From: Paenibacillus sp. FSL M7-0420
Lineage (GTDB): Bacteria; Bacillota; Bacilli; Paenibacillales; Paenibacillaceae
Length of the DNA: 64,000 nt
Direction of reading: 5' to 3'
Assembly (NCBI RefSeq): GCF_038002345.1
Contig: NZ_JBBOCJ010000001.1
Span: forward strand, 6,324,001-6,388,000
The notes under the pieces are model-generated. The model saw only the letters and a program-made list of their open reading frames with translations, did not search any database and was not told the DNA's origin. The translations under genes and the position numbers were made by a program. Positions 23,943-31,767 of this stretch are shown one piece after another; within the stretch, counting starts at the first letter, position 1; each line of letters opens with the position of its first letter.

Positions 23943-25769
23943 TTAACCGCCGATCTCCTCCAGCGGAATAATCAGCGTAACGGTAAGCCCCTGGCCGTCT
24001 TCATTATTCTTAAGCTGCATCTCCGCTGCGCTGCCGTACTGGAGCCGCAGGCGGGCCAGCACATTGTACAGGCCGATCTCCTCCTGGCCTTGCTGGCTGC
24101 TGCCTCTGAGGCAGGCCGTAATCTCCTCCAGCCGCTCCGGGCTCATGCCCCGGCCGTTATCCTTCACGGCAAGCACCAGCCTGGCCGCCCCTTCCAGCCT
24201 GCACTCGATCCGGATCAGCCCCCCGCTTATGCCGTCAGCGAAGGCATGCTTGAAGATATTCTCCACAATCGGCTGCAGGATCATCTTCGGCAGGATCAGC
24301 TCCAGAGCCTCCGGTCCCGCTTCCACCTCCAGCCGCAGATTCTCTTCGCCGAACCGCTCCGTCTGCAGAATCATATAGTTCTGCACATGCTCAATCTCAT
24401 CCCGCAGCGGTACCCGGGTACGCTCGGTATTCATCGAATAACGCATCATGCTGCCCAGGGAATAGATGAGATCATACACCTTCGGCGCATTATAGCGCAA
24501 GGACAGGCTGGCGATGGATTGCAGCGCATTGTAGAGAAAATGCGGGTTCACCTGGGCCTGGAGCGCCTTCAGCTGATTCGTCTTGTTCGCCAGCTCCAGC
24601 CGGTACTCCTTAACGATCAGTTCATTGATCGTACGGGTCATGCCAGTGATCTTGCGGGTGAGGAGCCCGAACTCGTCCTCCCGCTCAGCTTCCATATGCG
24701 CATCCAGCTGGCCGGTCTGCACCTTCTGGGTGAAGTGAATCAGCTTCTTGATCGGACGGGTGAAGCCGATGGAGATCAGCACGGCACTGATGCCCCCGAT
24801 CAGCAGGAACAGCAGTCCGATGCCCATATTGAACCGGGTAATTACCCTTGCATCTGTGTAGAGATCCTCATAGGGCACCAGCTTGATAATGCTTCCGCTG
24901 AACAAAGGGTCCTTGATCTGCTTGTACATTACAATCCCCTGGAAGCCGTCCTTTTTCCAGGCGAAATGCCCGCTGTCCTGCTCTGCGGGCAGACGGCTCC
25001 AGCCCGCTGTGACCGGCTTCCCGATCCAGCCCGGGCCAGAGGCGAACAGCGCCTCGCCTTGCTCATTCAGCACATACAGGCGTTCTGTGTCCGAATTGTA
25101 CATCGATTCCACGATGCCCTTCAGCTCCTCCAGCCTGTAATCAATCGACAGATCCGCCAGTACGCTGTCACTGGGGGTCCGGTAGATCGGAAAATGGGCG
25201 GTAAAGACCGGCACACTCCCCGGCTTAAGATTCGGGAAGCCGGACTTCACCCCGTATTGATGATCCATATGCGTCACTTCGAGATAAGGGCGGTACGTCC
25301 CTGCGGCATGGCCGTTCGCGGCGTAGTCTCCGTTATCCTCGCGGCGGAAGTATCCCTTAAGCAGGAGGTTAGACTGCCTGGCGGCCCTCACGTACAGATG
25401 AATCTGATACGTATTGCGGTCGGAGAGAAACAGATTGTACAGCTGGGTGGAGATGATGGCCCGGGTGTCCGGCAGAATCGTGCCCGGCGGGGCCTGGGCA
25501 GCGCTTTTGGCGGTAAGCAGGGTGGTGTAGAAGGAGCTGGGCACATTGATTCCGCTGTAGAGCGACATCGCTTGCTGGTTCATGCCGCTGAAATAACTCC
25601 GGAGATTCGCCTCCCCCAGCGTCAGCAGCTTCGTATTCTGCTTCACGGACTGGTCCGTAACCGACTGCCTCGTATAGAGATAAGAGAAGGTCACAGAGAT
25701 GCCTGACGGGATCACTGACGCTAGCAGCACTAAGGCCATCAGCCGCGTCCGGATGCTGTTCTTGAACAT
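23943..25769 (-). CDS. YesM-family sensor histidine kinase
   Basis: Membrane sensor kinase of 608 residues. One membrane segment at about residues 10-32, an extracellular sensor of about 250 residues with a Cache-like pattern, a second membrane segment (IGLLFLLIGGISAVLISI), HAMP (FTRPIKKLIHFTQKV), the His_kinase motif QVNPHFLYNALQSI with its phospho-His, and an HATPase (LPKMILQPIVENIFKHAF; VKDNGRGM). The ATG at 25769 has GGAGG at 8-nt spacing; a longer frame to 25811 lacks one. Paired with the YesN-type regulator. It probably senses extracellular sugar or the neighbouring binding lipoprotein (inference). Confidence 0.92.
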   Translation of the reverse strand: MFKNSIRTRLMALVLLASVIPSGISVTFSYLYTRQSVTDQSVKQNTKLLTLGEANLRSYFSGMNQQAMSLYSGINVPSSFYTTLLTAKSAAQAPPGTILPDTRAIISTQLYNLFLSDRNTYQIHLYVRAARQSNLLLKGYFRREDNGDYAANGHAAGTYRPYLEVTHMDHQYGVKSGFPNLKPGSVPVFTAHFPIYRTPSDSVLADLSIDYRLEELKGIVESMYNSDTERLYVLNEQGEALFASGPGWIGKPVTAGWSRLPAEQDSGHFAWKKDGFQGIVMYKQIKDPLFSGSIIKLVPYEDLYTDARVITRFNMGIGLLFLLIGGISAVLISIGFTRPIKKLIHFTQKVQTGQLDAHMEAEREDEFGLLTRKITGMTRTINELIVKEYRLELANKTNQLKALQAQVNPHFLYNALQSIASLSLRYNAPKVYDLIYSLGSMMRYSMNTERTRVPLRDEIEHVQNYMILQTERFGEENLRLEVEAGPEALELILPKMILQPIVENIFKHAFADGISGGLIRIECRLEGAARLVLAVKDNGRGMSPERLEEITACLRGSSQQGQEEIGLYNVLARLRLQYGSAAEMQLKNNEDGQGLTVTLIIPLEEIGG

Positions 25770-25818
25770 GGGGGAACCTCCTACAAGTTGTGTAAGCCGT
25801 ATGGCCTGCAATATAATC

Positions 25819-25844
25819 CACTTTTCCCGGCATGAAATGAAGTG
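25819..25844. promoter_or_regulatory. 26-bp inverted-repeat motif, copy 1 (candidate YesN site)
   Basis: CCACTTTT...AAGTG spans 26 bp and is preceded by AATATAAT. A near-identical element with the same spacing occurs at 27674-27699 ahead of the binding-protein gene. It lies between the kinase gene and the divergent permease gene, 71 bp before the permease ATG; TATAAT at 25866-25871 could be the -10. Confidence 0.6.
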
Positions 25845-25914
25845 TTAGCGGTGCACCGGGCTTTCTATAATCAAGCTGTGAACCCGTAGTTATCTTACCC
25901 TAAGGAGAATCCAT

Positions 25915-26805
25915 ATGAGAAAAACTCTGCGTATGCAGCGCGGCTGGGGACAGCAAATCGTATTTCTCGGCCCCTGTCTGCTCTTTTTCCTGACCATTGT
26001 GGTCACCCCGTTCTTCCTCGGCTTCTACTATTCCTCCACGGACTGGAACGGGCTGGATCTGGACAAAGCGGTCTGGACCGGCGCGGCCAACTGGAAACGG
26101 ATTTTCATGAATGACGATAAGTTCTGGGAGTCCCTGGTGTTCACCCTGCGCTTCACCGTGATCTCGGTTGTGGCTGCCAACGTGCTTGCACTGCTGCTGG
26201 CCTTCATTCTAATGACGACGCTGAAGACGAAGAAGCTGCTCCGTACGGTCTTTTTCATGCCCAATGTGATCGGCGGCATTCTGCTCGGCTACATCTGGCA
26301 ATTCATCTTCACCAAGGGCTTCGCTACGATCGGCGAGCTGACCGGGATTTCGTTCTTCCAGCTGCCCTGGCTGGGCACGCCAAGCACCGGGTTCTGGGGG
26401 CTGGTCATTGTGTTCGTCTGGCAGACGGCTGGTTATATGATGGTCATCTATATTGCCGGGCTGGCCGGGATTCCGAAGGATCTCATTGAAGCGGCCCGCA
26501 TAGACGGTGCCCGCGCTCCACAGCTGTTCAAGAGCGTCTACATCCCGCTGATTATGCCGGCGATCACCATCTGCTTGTTCCTGACGACCTCCAATGCGTT
26601 CAAAATGTTCGACCTCAACCTGTCGCTGACCAAAGGCGGACCCGGCACCTCGACCCAGTCGCTGGCCTATAACATTTATGCGGAGGCACTGATCAACAAC
26701 CGGTATGGCCTCGGTACAGCCAAAGCGCTGCTCTTCTTCGCCGCCGTCTCCCTGATCACCGTCACCCAGGTCTGGCTTACCAAACGAAAAGAGGTGTCCG
26801 CCTAA
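25915..26805 (+). CDS. Carbohydrate ABC transporter permease, UgpA/MalF type
   Basis: A 296-residue membrane protein with six predicted segments. The cytoplasmic EAA loop is visible as 'DLIEAARIDGARAPQLFKSV' near residue 190. It belongs to the CUT1 family of oligosaccharide importers. AAGGAG precedes the ATG. It overlaps the next permease gene at TAATG (26803-26807). No ATPase gene is present, as is common for this family, in which a shared MsmX-type ATPase serves several importers. Confidence 0.92.
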   Translation: MRKTLRMQRGWGQQIVFLGPCLLFFLTIVVTPFFLGFYYSSTDWNGLDLDKAVWTGAANWKRIFMNDDKFWESLVFTLRFTVISVVAANVLALLLAFILMTTLKTKKLLRTVFFMPNVIGGILLGYIWQFIFTKGFATIGELTGISFFQLPWLGTPSTGFWGLVIVFVWQTAGYMMVIYIAGLAGIPKDLIEAARIDGARAPQLFKSVYIPLIMPAITICLFLTTSNAFKMFDLNLSLTKGGPGTSTQSLAYNIYAEALINNRYGLGTAKALLFFAAVSLITVTQVWLTKRKEVSA

Positions 26806-27641
26806 TGAACAGCAGCCGCTACCGCCCGGGCAACTTCGTCCTCGAAATTGCCGCCATTCTGCTGGCTATTGTCTTCCTGTCACCGTTCTATCTGGTCCTG
26901 AGCAATTCGGTTAAGGGGCTGAAGGACATCCTGATCGATGCCGCTTCCTGGCCGCAGGTGTTCTACTGGAGTAACTATTCCAAGGTATGGGATGCCATTA
27001 ACTTCCCGCAGGCCTTCTTCAATTCTCTGCAAATTACGATTCTCAGTGTAATCTTCATCGTCCTGTTCAGCTCGATGGCCGCTTATCAGATTGTGCGCAA
27101 GCCGACGCGCTTCAATGCCTTCGTGTTCCTGCTGCTGGTCTCGGCGATGATCATTCCGTTCCAGTCGCTCATGCTGCAATTGGTCCGGGTGACCAGCCTG
27201 CTGGAGCTGCGCGGCGAGCTGTACGGCATTGTGGCCTGTTATCTAGGCTTCGGGATGCCGCTGTCGGTCTTCCTGTTCCACGGGTTCATCAAGACGGTGC
27301 CGCTGGAGCTGGAGGAAGCCGCGCGGGTGGACGGCTCGAATCCGTACGGCGTATTCTTCCGGATCGTCTTCCCGCTGCTGCTGCCGATTATTGTAACCGT
27401 CATTATCCTGAATACGCTGTGGATCTGGAATGACTATCTGCTGCCTGTCCTGGTGATCGGCGGGAATAAGGATCTGACGACCCTGCCCGTAGCTGTGACC
27501 AAGTTCTTCGGTCAGTACACCAAGAAGTGGGATCTGGCCCTTGCGGGTCTCGTCATGGCGATCACGCCTATTCTCTTGTTCTTCCTGTCACTCCAGCGTT
27601 ATATTGTGGAAGGCGTGACGGCAGGCTCCATTAAGGGATGA
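26805..27641 (+). CDS. Carbohydrate ABC transporter permease, UgpE/MalG type
   Basis: A 278-residue membrane protein with six predicted segments and the EAA loop 'ELEEAARVDGSNPYGVFFRI'. It is the second half of the CUT1 channel and is translationally coupled to the first permease. The C-terminus ends in YIVEGVTAGSIKG, typical of MalG-type subunits. A 120-bp gap containing a copy of the 26-bp motif separates it from the binding-protein gene. Confidence 0.92.
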   Translation: MNSSRYRPGNFVLEIAAILLAIVFLSPFYLVLSNSVKGLKDILIDAASWPQVFYWSNYSKVWDAINFPQAFFNSLQITILSVIFIVLFSSMAAYQIVRKPTRFNAFVFLLLVSAMIIPFQSLMLQLVRVTSLLELRGELYGIVACYLGFGMPLSVFLFHGFIKTVPLELEEAARVDGSNPYGVFFRIVFPLLLPIIVTVIILNTLWIWNDYLLPVLVIGGNKDLTTLPVAVTKFFGQYTKKWDLALAGLVMAITPILLFFLSLQRYIVEGVTAGSIKG

Positions 27642-27673
27642 TCTTAGGGCAGGCTTCCCTCCGCAATAATATC

Positions 27674-27699
27674 CACTTTTTCGAGCAACATATGAAGTG
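27674..27699. promoter_or_regulatory. 26-bp inverted-repeat motif, copy 2 (candidate YesN site)
   Basis: CCACTTTTT...GAAGTG with the same arm sequences, arm spacing and AATA-rich 5' flank as the copy at 25819-25844, followed by TAAG in place of TTAG. It ends 63 bp before the binding-protein ATG, suggesting that this gene also has its own controlled promoter. Confidence 0.6.
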
Positions 27700-27762
27700 T
27701 AAGTCATCTATCCATTCCTTTACGCTCTAAGAGCAGGAACCACAGACCAGGGAGGTTATTCT

Positions 27763-29079
27763 ATGAAAAGAAAGTTCGCGTTCATCATGGCAACCGTTTG
27801 CACCCTCATTATCGCAGGTTGCGGGAACAGCGGCAATACGAATTCCGCAGGCAATGGAAGCGCTACGAATGCTCCTAACGCGTCAACCGAATCGGCAGCA
27901 CCGGAAGCCGGCAAAGCGCCTGCCAAGGATGTTACCATCAAGATGTTCCAGTTCAAGGTGGAGATTGCCGAGCAGCTGAATGCACTCGCTGAAGAATATG
28001 AGAAGGAGACGGGGGTGAAGGTGGAAGTCGAAACGCATGGCGGCGGTGAGGATTACGGCGCGCTGCTGAAAGCTGAGATTGCCTCCGGCTCTGAGCCTGA
28101 GATTTTCAATAACGGCGGGTATACAGCCCTTGTTCCTTATATGGACCGCGCCACTGACCTGAGCAATGAGCCTTGGGCCGCCCAGCTGATCCCAACTGCC
28201 AAGACACCGGCAACCGTAGACGGCAAGCTCTATGGCATGCCTATGAATGTAGAAGGCTACGGGCTGATCTACAACAAGGATCTGTTCGCCAAAGCCGGCA
28301 TAACGGAAGAGCCCAAGACACTCCCGCAGCTCAAGGATGCCGTAGCCAAGCTGAAGACCGCCGGCATCACGCCGTTTGAAGCGACCAATGAGTGGTGGTC
28401 CATGGGGATTCACCTTGTTAACGTGGGCATGGCGCACCAGCCTGATCCGAAGCAGTTCATTGACGATGTGAAGGCAGGCAAACAGACCATCAAGGGCAAT
28501 GCCGTCTTCAAGCAATGGCTGGATCTGGTCGATGTGATCATAGGTAACGCCCAGGATAACAAGATGACTACCGATTACGCGACCCAGGTGGCTGAATTCG
28601 CCTCCGGCAAGGCCGCCATGATGCTGCAGGGGAACTGGACGCAAGGCGATATCGACAAAATCGATCCGGCTCTGAACCTGGGCCTCCTCCCGCTCCCGAT
28701 CAATAACGAAGAAGGCACCATCCTGGTAGGCGTGCCTAACAACTATATCGTGAACAGCAAATCCGCACATCCGGAGGAAGCCAAGGCCTTCCTGAACTGG
28801 ATGGTCAGCTCGGAAACCGGCCAGAAGTATCTGACCAAGGAATTCAAGTTCATCCCGGCGGAAGCAAATATCACCGCAGATGCCGCTGATATCGGCCAGG
28901 TCGCCGTTGCCGTGCAAGAGAAGTCTGCGAGCGCGCTGGGCTGGAACTGGGATATGTTCCCTGACGGCGTCACCCAGGGCTTCGGCGCAGCCATGCAGGA
29001 GTACCTCGGCGGACAGTTGAACCACGATCAGCTATTGGAGAAGCTGGATAAGGCTGTGCAGGATATTGTGAAGCAATAG
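27763..29079 (+). CDS. Carbohydrate ABC transporter substrate-binding lipoprotein
   Basis: A 438-residue lipoprotein with lipobox TLIIAGC (Cys at about residue 20), a Ser/Asn/Ala-rich linker and an SBP_bac_1-type body: EYEKETGVKVEVETHGGG, LKAEIASGSEPEIFNNGG, YGMPMNVEGYGLIYNKDLF, and a C-terminal GGQLNHDQLLEKLD. GGGAGG precedes the ATG. It delivers an unknown saccharide to the two permeases. Placing the binding protein last, behind its own regulatory motif, would allow higher expression of it than of the permeases. Confidence 0.92.
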   Translation: MKRKFAFIMATVCTLIIAGCGNSGNTNSAGNGSATNAPNASTESAAPEAGKAPAKDVTIKMFQFKVEIAEQLNALAEEYEKETGVKVEVETHGGGEDYGALLKAEIASGSEPEIFNNGGYTALVPYMDRATDLSNEPWAAQLIPTAKTPATVDGKLYGMPMNVEGYGLIYNKDLFAKAGITEEPKTLPQLKDAVAKLKTAGITPFEATNEWWSMGIHLVNVGMAHQPDPKQFIDDVKAGKQTIKGNAVFKQWLDLVDVIIGNAQDNKMTTDYATQVAEFASGKAAMMLQGNWTQGDIDKIDPALNLGLLPLPINNEEGTILVGVPNNYIVNSKSAHPEEAKAFLNWMVSSETGQKYLTKEFKFIPAEANITADAADIGQVAVAVQEKSASALGWNWDMFPDGVTQGFGAAMQEYLGGQLNHDQLLEKLDKAVQDIVKQ

Positions 29080-29101
29080 GATGGAAGCCTTTTTTTAGAC
29101 T

Positions 29102-29147
29102 AGGGGTGTCCTCAGCAGCCGGCAAACGGTACTGTGGCACTCCTTTT
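29102..29147 (+). terminator. Probable terminator of the sugar importer unit
   Basis: AGGGGTGTC pairs with GGCACTCCT (one GU pair) around a loop of about 25 nt and is followed by TTTT. It lies 23 bp after the binding-protein stop. Confidence 0.5.
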
Positions 29148-29177
29148 TGGGGTATGCGGCTGACATCCAAGGGCAGT

Positions 29178-29207
29178 TTGCATCCTTATAAATTTTGGAT
29201 GTAAAAT
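29178..29207 (+). promoter_or_regulatory. Probable promoter of the immunity-like gene
   Basis: TTGCAT (29178-29183) and TAAAAT (29202-29207) are 18 bp apart, about 50 bp before the chosen GTG start. Confidence 0.5.
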
Positions 29208-29255
29208 TTGTTATATCCCCATACCCCTCTGTTCAAAAGGATAGGAGAGTTTTCA

Positions 29256-29780
29256 GTGAAATTAGAAGACTATGCATGGAATACGCATGAGCAGATATTA
29301 AAAGAAGCACAAATCGAATTTAAACATAGCAGCCCTAAAATAAAAATCATAGATAACAGCAATTTGCGGAATCGAATTGAAGAAGCTCTTGAAAAAATGC
29401 CGCAAAAGTTACTTGCGGAATGGGCTTTGCGAGTAGCTACTCCGTACTTAGATTATCTTGATGACTCTTTAAAGGAGGACCCGCGAATACTTCTGGGGAT
29501 TGAGACATTACAAAAACGAATAGACGGAAGGATTCGAGCCTTCGATTTACGAAAGGTTGGATTTGTAGTGAATGACTTGGCGAAAGAATCCAAAACAGAG
29601 ATTAGCAAACATGCTGCGCGTTCCTTCGCCCAAGCCATTGCAACAGGACATATGAGGGGACATGCTTTAGTTAGCAGTGACTACGCAATAAAGACAACGA
29701 ATTCTTTAACGAATAACTCTATAGATGCTTCTACTAAGGAACGGGAACGACAATTAAAGTTAACAGAGCTTTTAGGCTGA
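29256..29780 (+). CDS. Putative immunity-type protein (Imm5-like), orphan
   Basis: A 174-residue soluble, mostly helical protein. The C-terminal segment AARSFAQAIATGHMRGHALVSSDYAIK (given in parts: AARSFAQAIATGHM, then HALVSSDYAIK) resembles the conserved AxAxxxAIATGH...HAxGAxxYA pattern I associate with polymorphic-toxin immunity proteins annotated Imm5. The GTG at 29256 has AGGAGAG at 7-nt spacing. The gene is noticeably more AT-rich than its neighbours, suggesting acquisition. No toxin gene is beside it, so it may protect against toxins of neighbouring cells. The family assignment is from memory of the pattern and moderately sure. Confidence 0.55.
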   Translation: MKLEDYAWNTHEQILKEAQIEFKHSSPKIKIIDNSNLRNRIEEALEKMPQKLLAEWALRVATPYLDYLDDSLKEDPRILLGIETLQKRIDGRIRAFDLRKVGFVVNDLAKESKTEISKHAARSFAQAIATGHMRGHALVSSDYAIKTTNSLTNNSIDASTKERERQLKLTELLG

Positions 29781-29782
29781 AA

Positions 29783-29833
29783 TCAAAACAAAAGGCCCTC
29801 CTCTCAAGCCATTTTATGGCTAAAGGACGACCT
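29783..29833 (-). terminator. Terminator of the Nramp transporter gene
   Basis: On the minus strand a long imperfect stem (AGGTCGTCCT...AGGAGGGCCT with an inner AGCCAT/ATGGCT hairpin) is followed by TTTTGTTTTG. It lies between the converging immunity-like and Nramp genes. Confidence 0.65.
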
Positions 29834-29856
29834 CCTGGATAATCTGTTATAGCGTG

Positions 29857-31155
29857 TTACACAAACATCTCCACTACCAGGAACAGATTCAGCGCGACCA
29901 CCAGGGCGGAGATCATCCAGCCGAGAATGGTGGTGATCCGGTGGTTCACCAGCCCCTGCATGATCCGGCGGTCACTGGTGAAGATGACGAGCGGAATCAG
30001 GGCGAAGGCAATCCCGAAGGACAGGACGACCTGGCTCATTACCAGTGCGCTGGTTGCGTTAACGCCCAAGGCAATGATGACGAGCGGCGGGATAATGGTG
30101 ATCGCCCGGCGGAGGTAGAGATTGATTTTTTTATTAATGAAGCCCTGCATGACCACATCACCGGCCATCGTACCCACCGACGAGCTGGACAGCCCTGCGA
30201 TCAGCAGGCCCAGGCCGAAGGAGACCGCCGTAACGGGTCCTGCCAGATTGCGGAACTGCTCGAAAGCGACATCCAGGTCCTCGACCACCAGGCCGTTCTT
30301 GAAGAACAGCGCGGCCGCCACAATGACCATCGCCATATTGACCGCACCGGCAATTAGCATCGCGATAAGGATATCGATGAATTCCAGCCGGAAGATCTGC
30401 TTCTTCTCCCGCTCATCAATCCCGACGATCCGGCTCTGGGTCAACGAAGAATGCAGATAGATCGCATGGGGCATCACCGTTGCGCCGAGAATCCCGGCAG
30501 CCAGCAGGATGCTGTCCACACCCTCGAATCTTGGAGTGAACATGCCGGCAACCACGCTGCCCGCATCAGGCTTCGCCATAATGACCTGGAATGCAAAAGC
30601 CAGCACCACGATCATCACCATTCCCGCGATTCCGGCCTCCAGGGTACGGTACCCGCGCCGCTGAAGCTCCAGAATGGCGAATGACCCTACAGCGGTAATC
30701 AGTGCAGCCGGGAGCATCGGTATCCCGAACAACAGATAGAGTCCGAGCGCCGCGCCGATGAATTCAGCGAGATCGGTGGCGATAATGACGATTTCACTCT
30801 GAATCCAGAGGAAAATCGACACGCCCTTCGGGAATTTCTCCCGCGCGACCTCCGGCAGATTCTTGCCAGTCGCAATGCCAAGCTTGGCGGATAACGATTG
30901 AATCAGTACGGCCATCAGATTCGAGGCGAAGATGACCCAGAGCAGCAGATACCCGTATTTCGAGCCTGCGGTTATATTGGTGGCGAAATTGCCGGGGTCC
31001 AGATAAGCTACGGAAGCTATAAAAGCCGGGCCCAGAAAAGGAAGAAGCCTCTTCAGTCCCTTGACATCTCCGTTAAGCACCGATTGCGCCGAATGTTTGT
31101 TGGTATGACCTTTTAGTATAGGGGATGATTCTACTGCGGTATTTTGCTCCATCAT
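29857..31155 (-). CDS. mntH: Nramp-family divalent metal (manganese) transporter
   Basis: A 432-residue, eleven-helix proton-coupled importer of Mn2+ and other divalent cations. The helix-1 metal motif DPGN (AYLDPGNFATNI, about residue 50), the helix-6 motif ATVMPHAIYLHSS and the QSEIVIIATDLAEFIG segment are conserved. The start is the first ATG of a pair at 31153-31155, 7 nt after GGAGG. Single-gene unit with its own promoter upstream and terminator downstream. No MntR-type box was recognised in the promoter. Confidence 0.93.
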   Translation of the reverse strand: MMEQNTAVESSPILKGHTNKHSAQSVLNGDVKGLKRLLPFLGPAFIASVAYLDPGNFATNITAGSKYGYLLLWVIFASNLMAVLIQSLSAKLGIATGKNLPEVAREKFPKGVSIFLWIQSEIVIIATDLAEFIGAALGLYLLFGIPMLPAALITAVGSFAILELQRRGYRTLEAGIAGMVMIVVLAFAFQVIMAKPDAGSVVAGMFTPRFEGVDSILLAAGILGATVMPHAIYLHSSLTQSRIVGIDEREKKQIFRLEFIDILIAMLIAGAVNMAMVIVAAALFFKNGLVVEDLDVAFEQFRNLAGPVTAVSFGLGLLIAGLSSSSVGTMAGDVVMQGFINKKINLYLRRAITIIPPLVIIALGVNATSALVMSQVVLSFGIAFALIPLVIFTSDRRIMQGLVNHRITTILGWMISALVVALNLFLVVEMFV

Positions 31156-31232
31156 GTTCTGTCCTCCTCTTGCCCGGAAAAAGTTGTCTATACACACGAA
31201 AGTTTCCCTGGTGCAACATTTGATCTGGTTTT

Positions 31233-31261
31233 ATTATAATCCTCAAAATGAGAAATGTAAA
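31233..31261 (-). promoter_or_regulatory. Promoter of the Nramp transporter gene
   Basis: On the minus strand TTTACA (31256-31261) and a perfect TATAAT (31233-31238) are separated by 17 bp. The spacer carries a small inverted repeat CTCA-TTT-TGAG that might be a regulator site. Confidence 0.75.
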
Positions 31262-31767
31262 TGTATTTTCATTGGGTTTTCATGTAATGCCTGCACTCCT
31301 AATCCTCCACCCATATTATGTAAAGTCACGCGATAAAGTGAGGCTCATACCCTTATGTTATTACCCGCTTCCATTATCAAGTTGACTCCTCTTGCCGGGG
31401 GTGATTGTACTTTGTGCAGTAGATTACACAATAATTTGCGATAAAACTCACTCTGTTGTATTTCATACATTTGATTTTCGGTTTTTTGTTTTAAAAGGCC
31501 ATTTTCCCAATAATCTGCTGTATAAACTACAATAGAAGCTGCTTTTTGGTCGATTATAATGAAATCTAATGTACAAAGTGCAGCCAACGCTTTACTCCCA
31601 ACCGGATTTTTCTCCTACTTGTCGACCATTAGCCTGGCAGACGCATACGCAAATCAGCGATCCTCCAGTAACAGGAGCACCGCTGCTTGTGTAACATTCT
31701 AAACTTTTTAAGAAGTTAGCCTGGCATAGCCCGCACAACCCGCCAGATTCTAGATTCACCCACTAAC
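31262..31767. other. Gene-poor stretch with one doubtful small frame
   Basis: Between the Nramp promoter and the end of glnS I see no terminator, RNA gene or repeat. One minus-strand frame at 31345-31587 (80 residues, TTG start after GGGAG) has a fairly natural composition (DFIIIDQKAASIVVYTADYW) but no recognised family, and it could be chance or a gene remnant. Confidence 0.3.

Noticed and set aside
23847..25706. A 619-codon open frame antisense to the YesM-type kinase gene
   Set aside because: Shadow frame of a GC-biased gene; the kinase frame has all its motifs and the antisense product has none.
27883..29025. A 380-codon open frame antisense to the sugar-binding lipoprotein gene
   Set aside because: No recognisable domains or ribosome site; the opposite strand encodes a clear lipoprotein.
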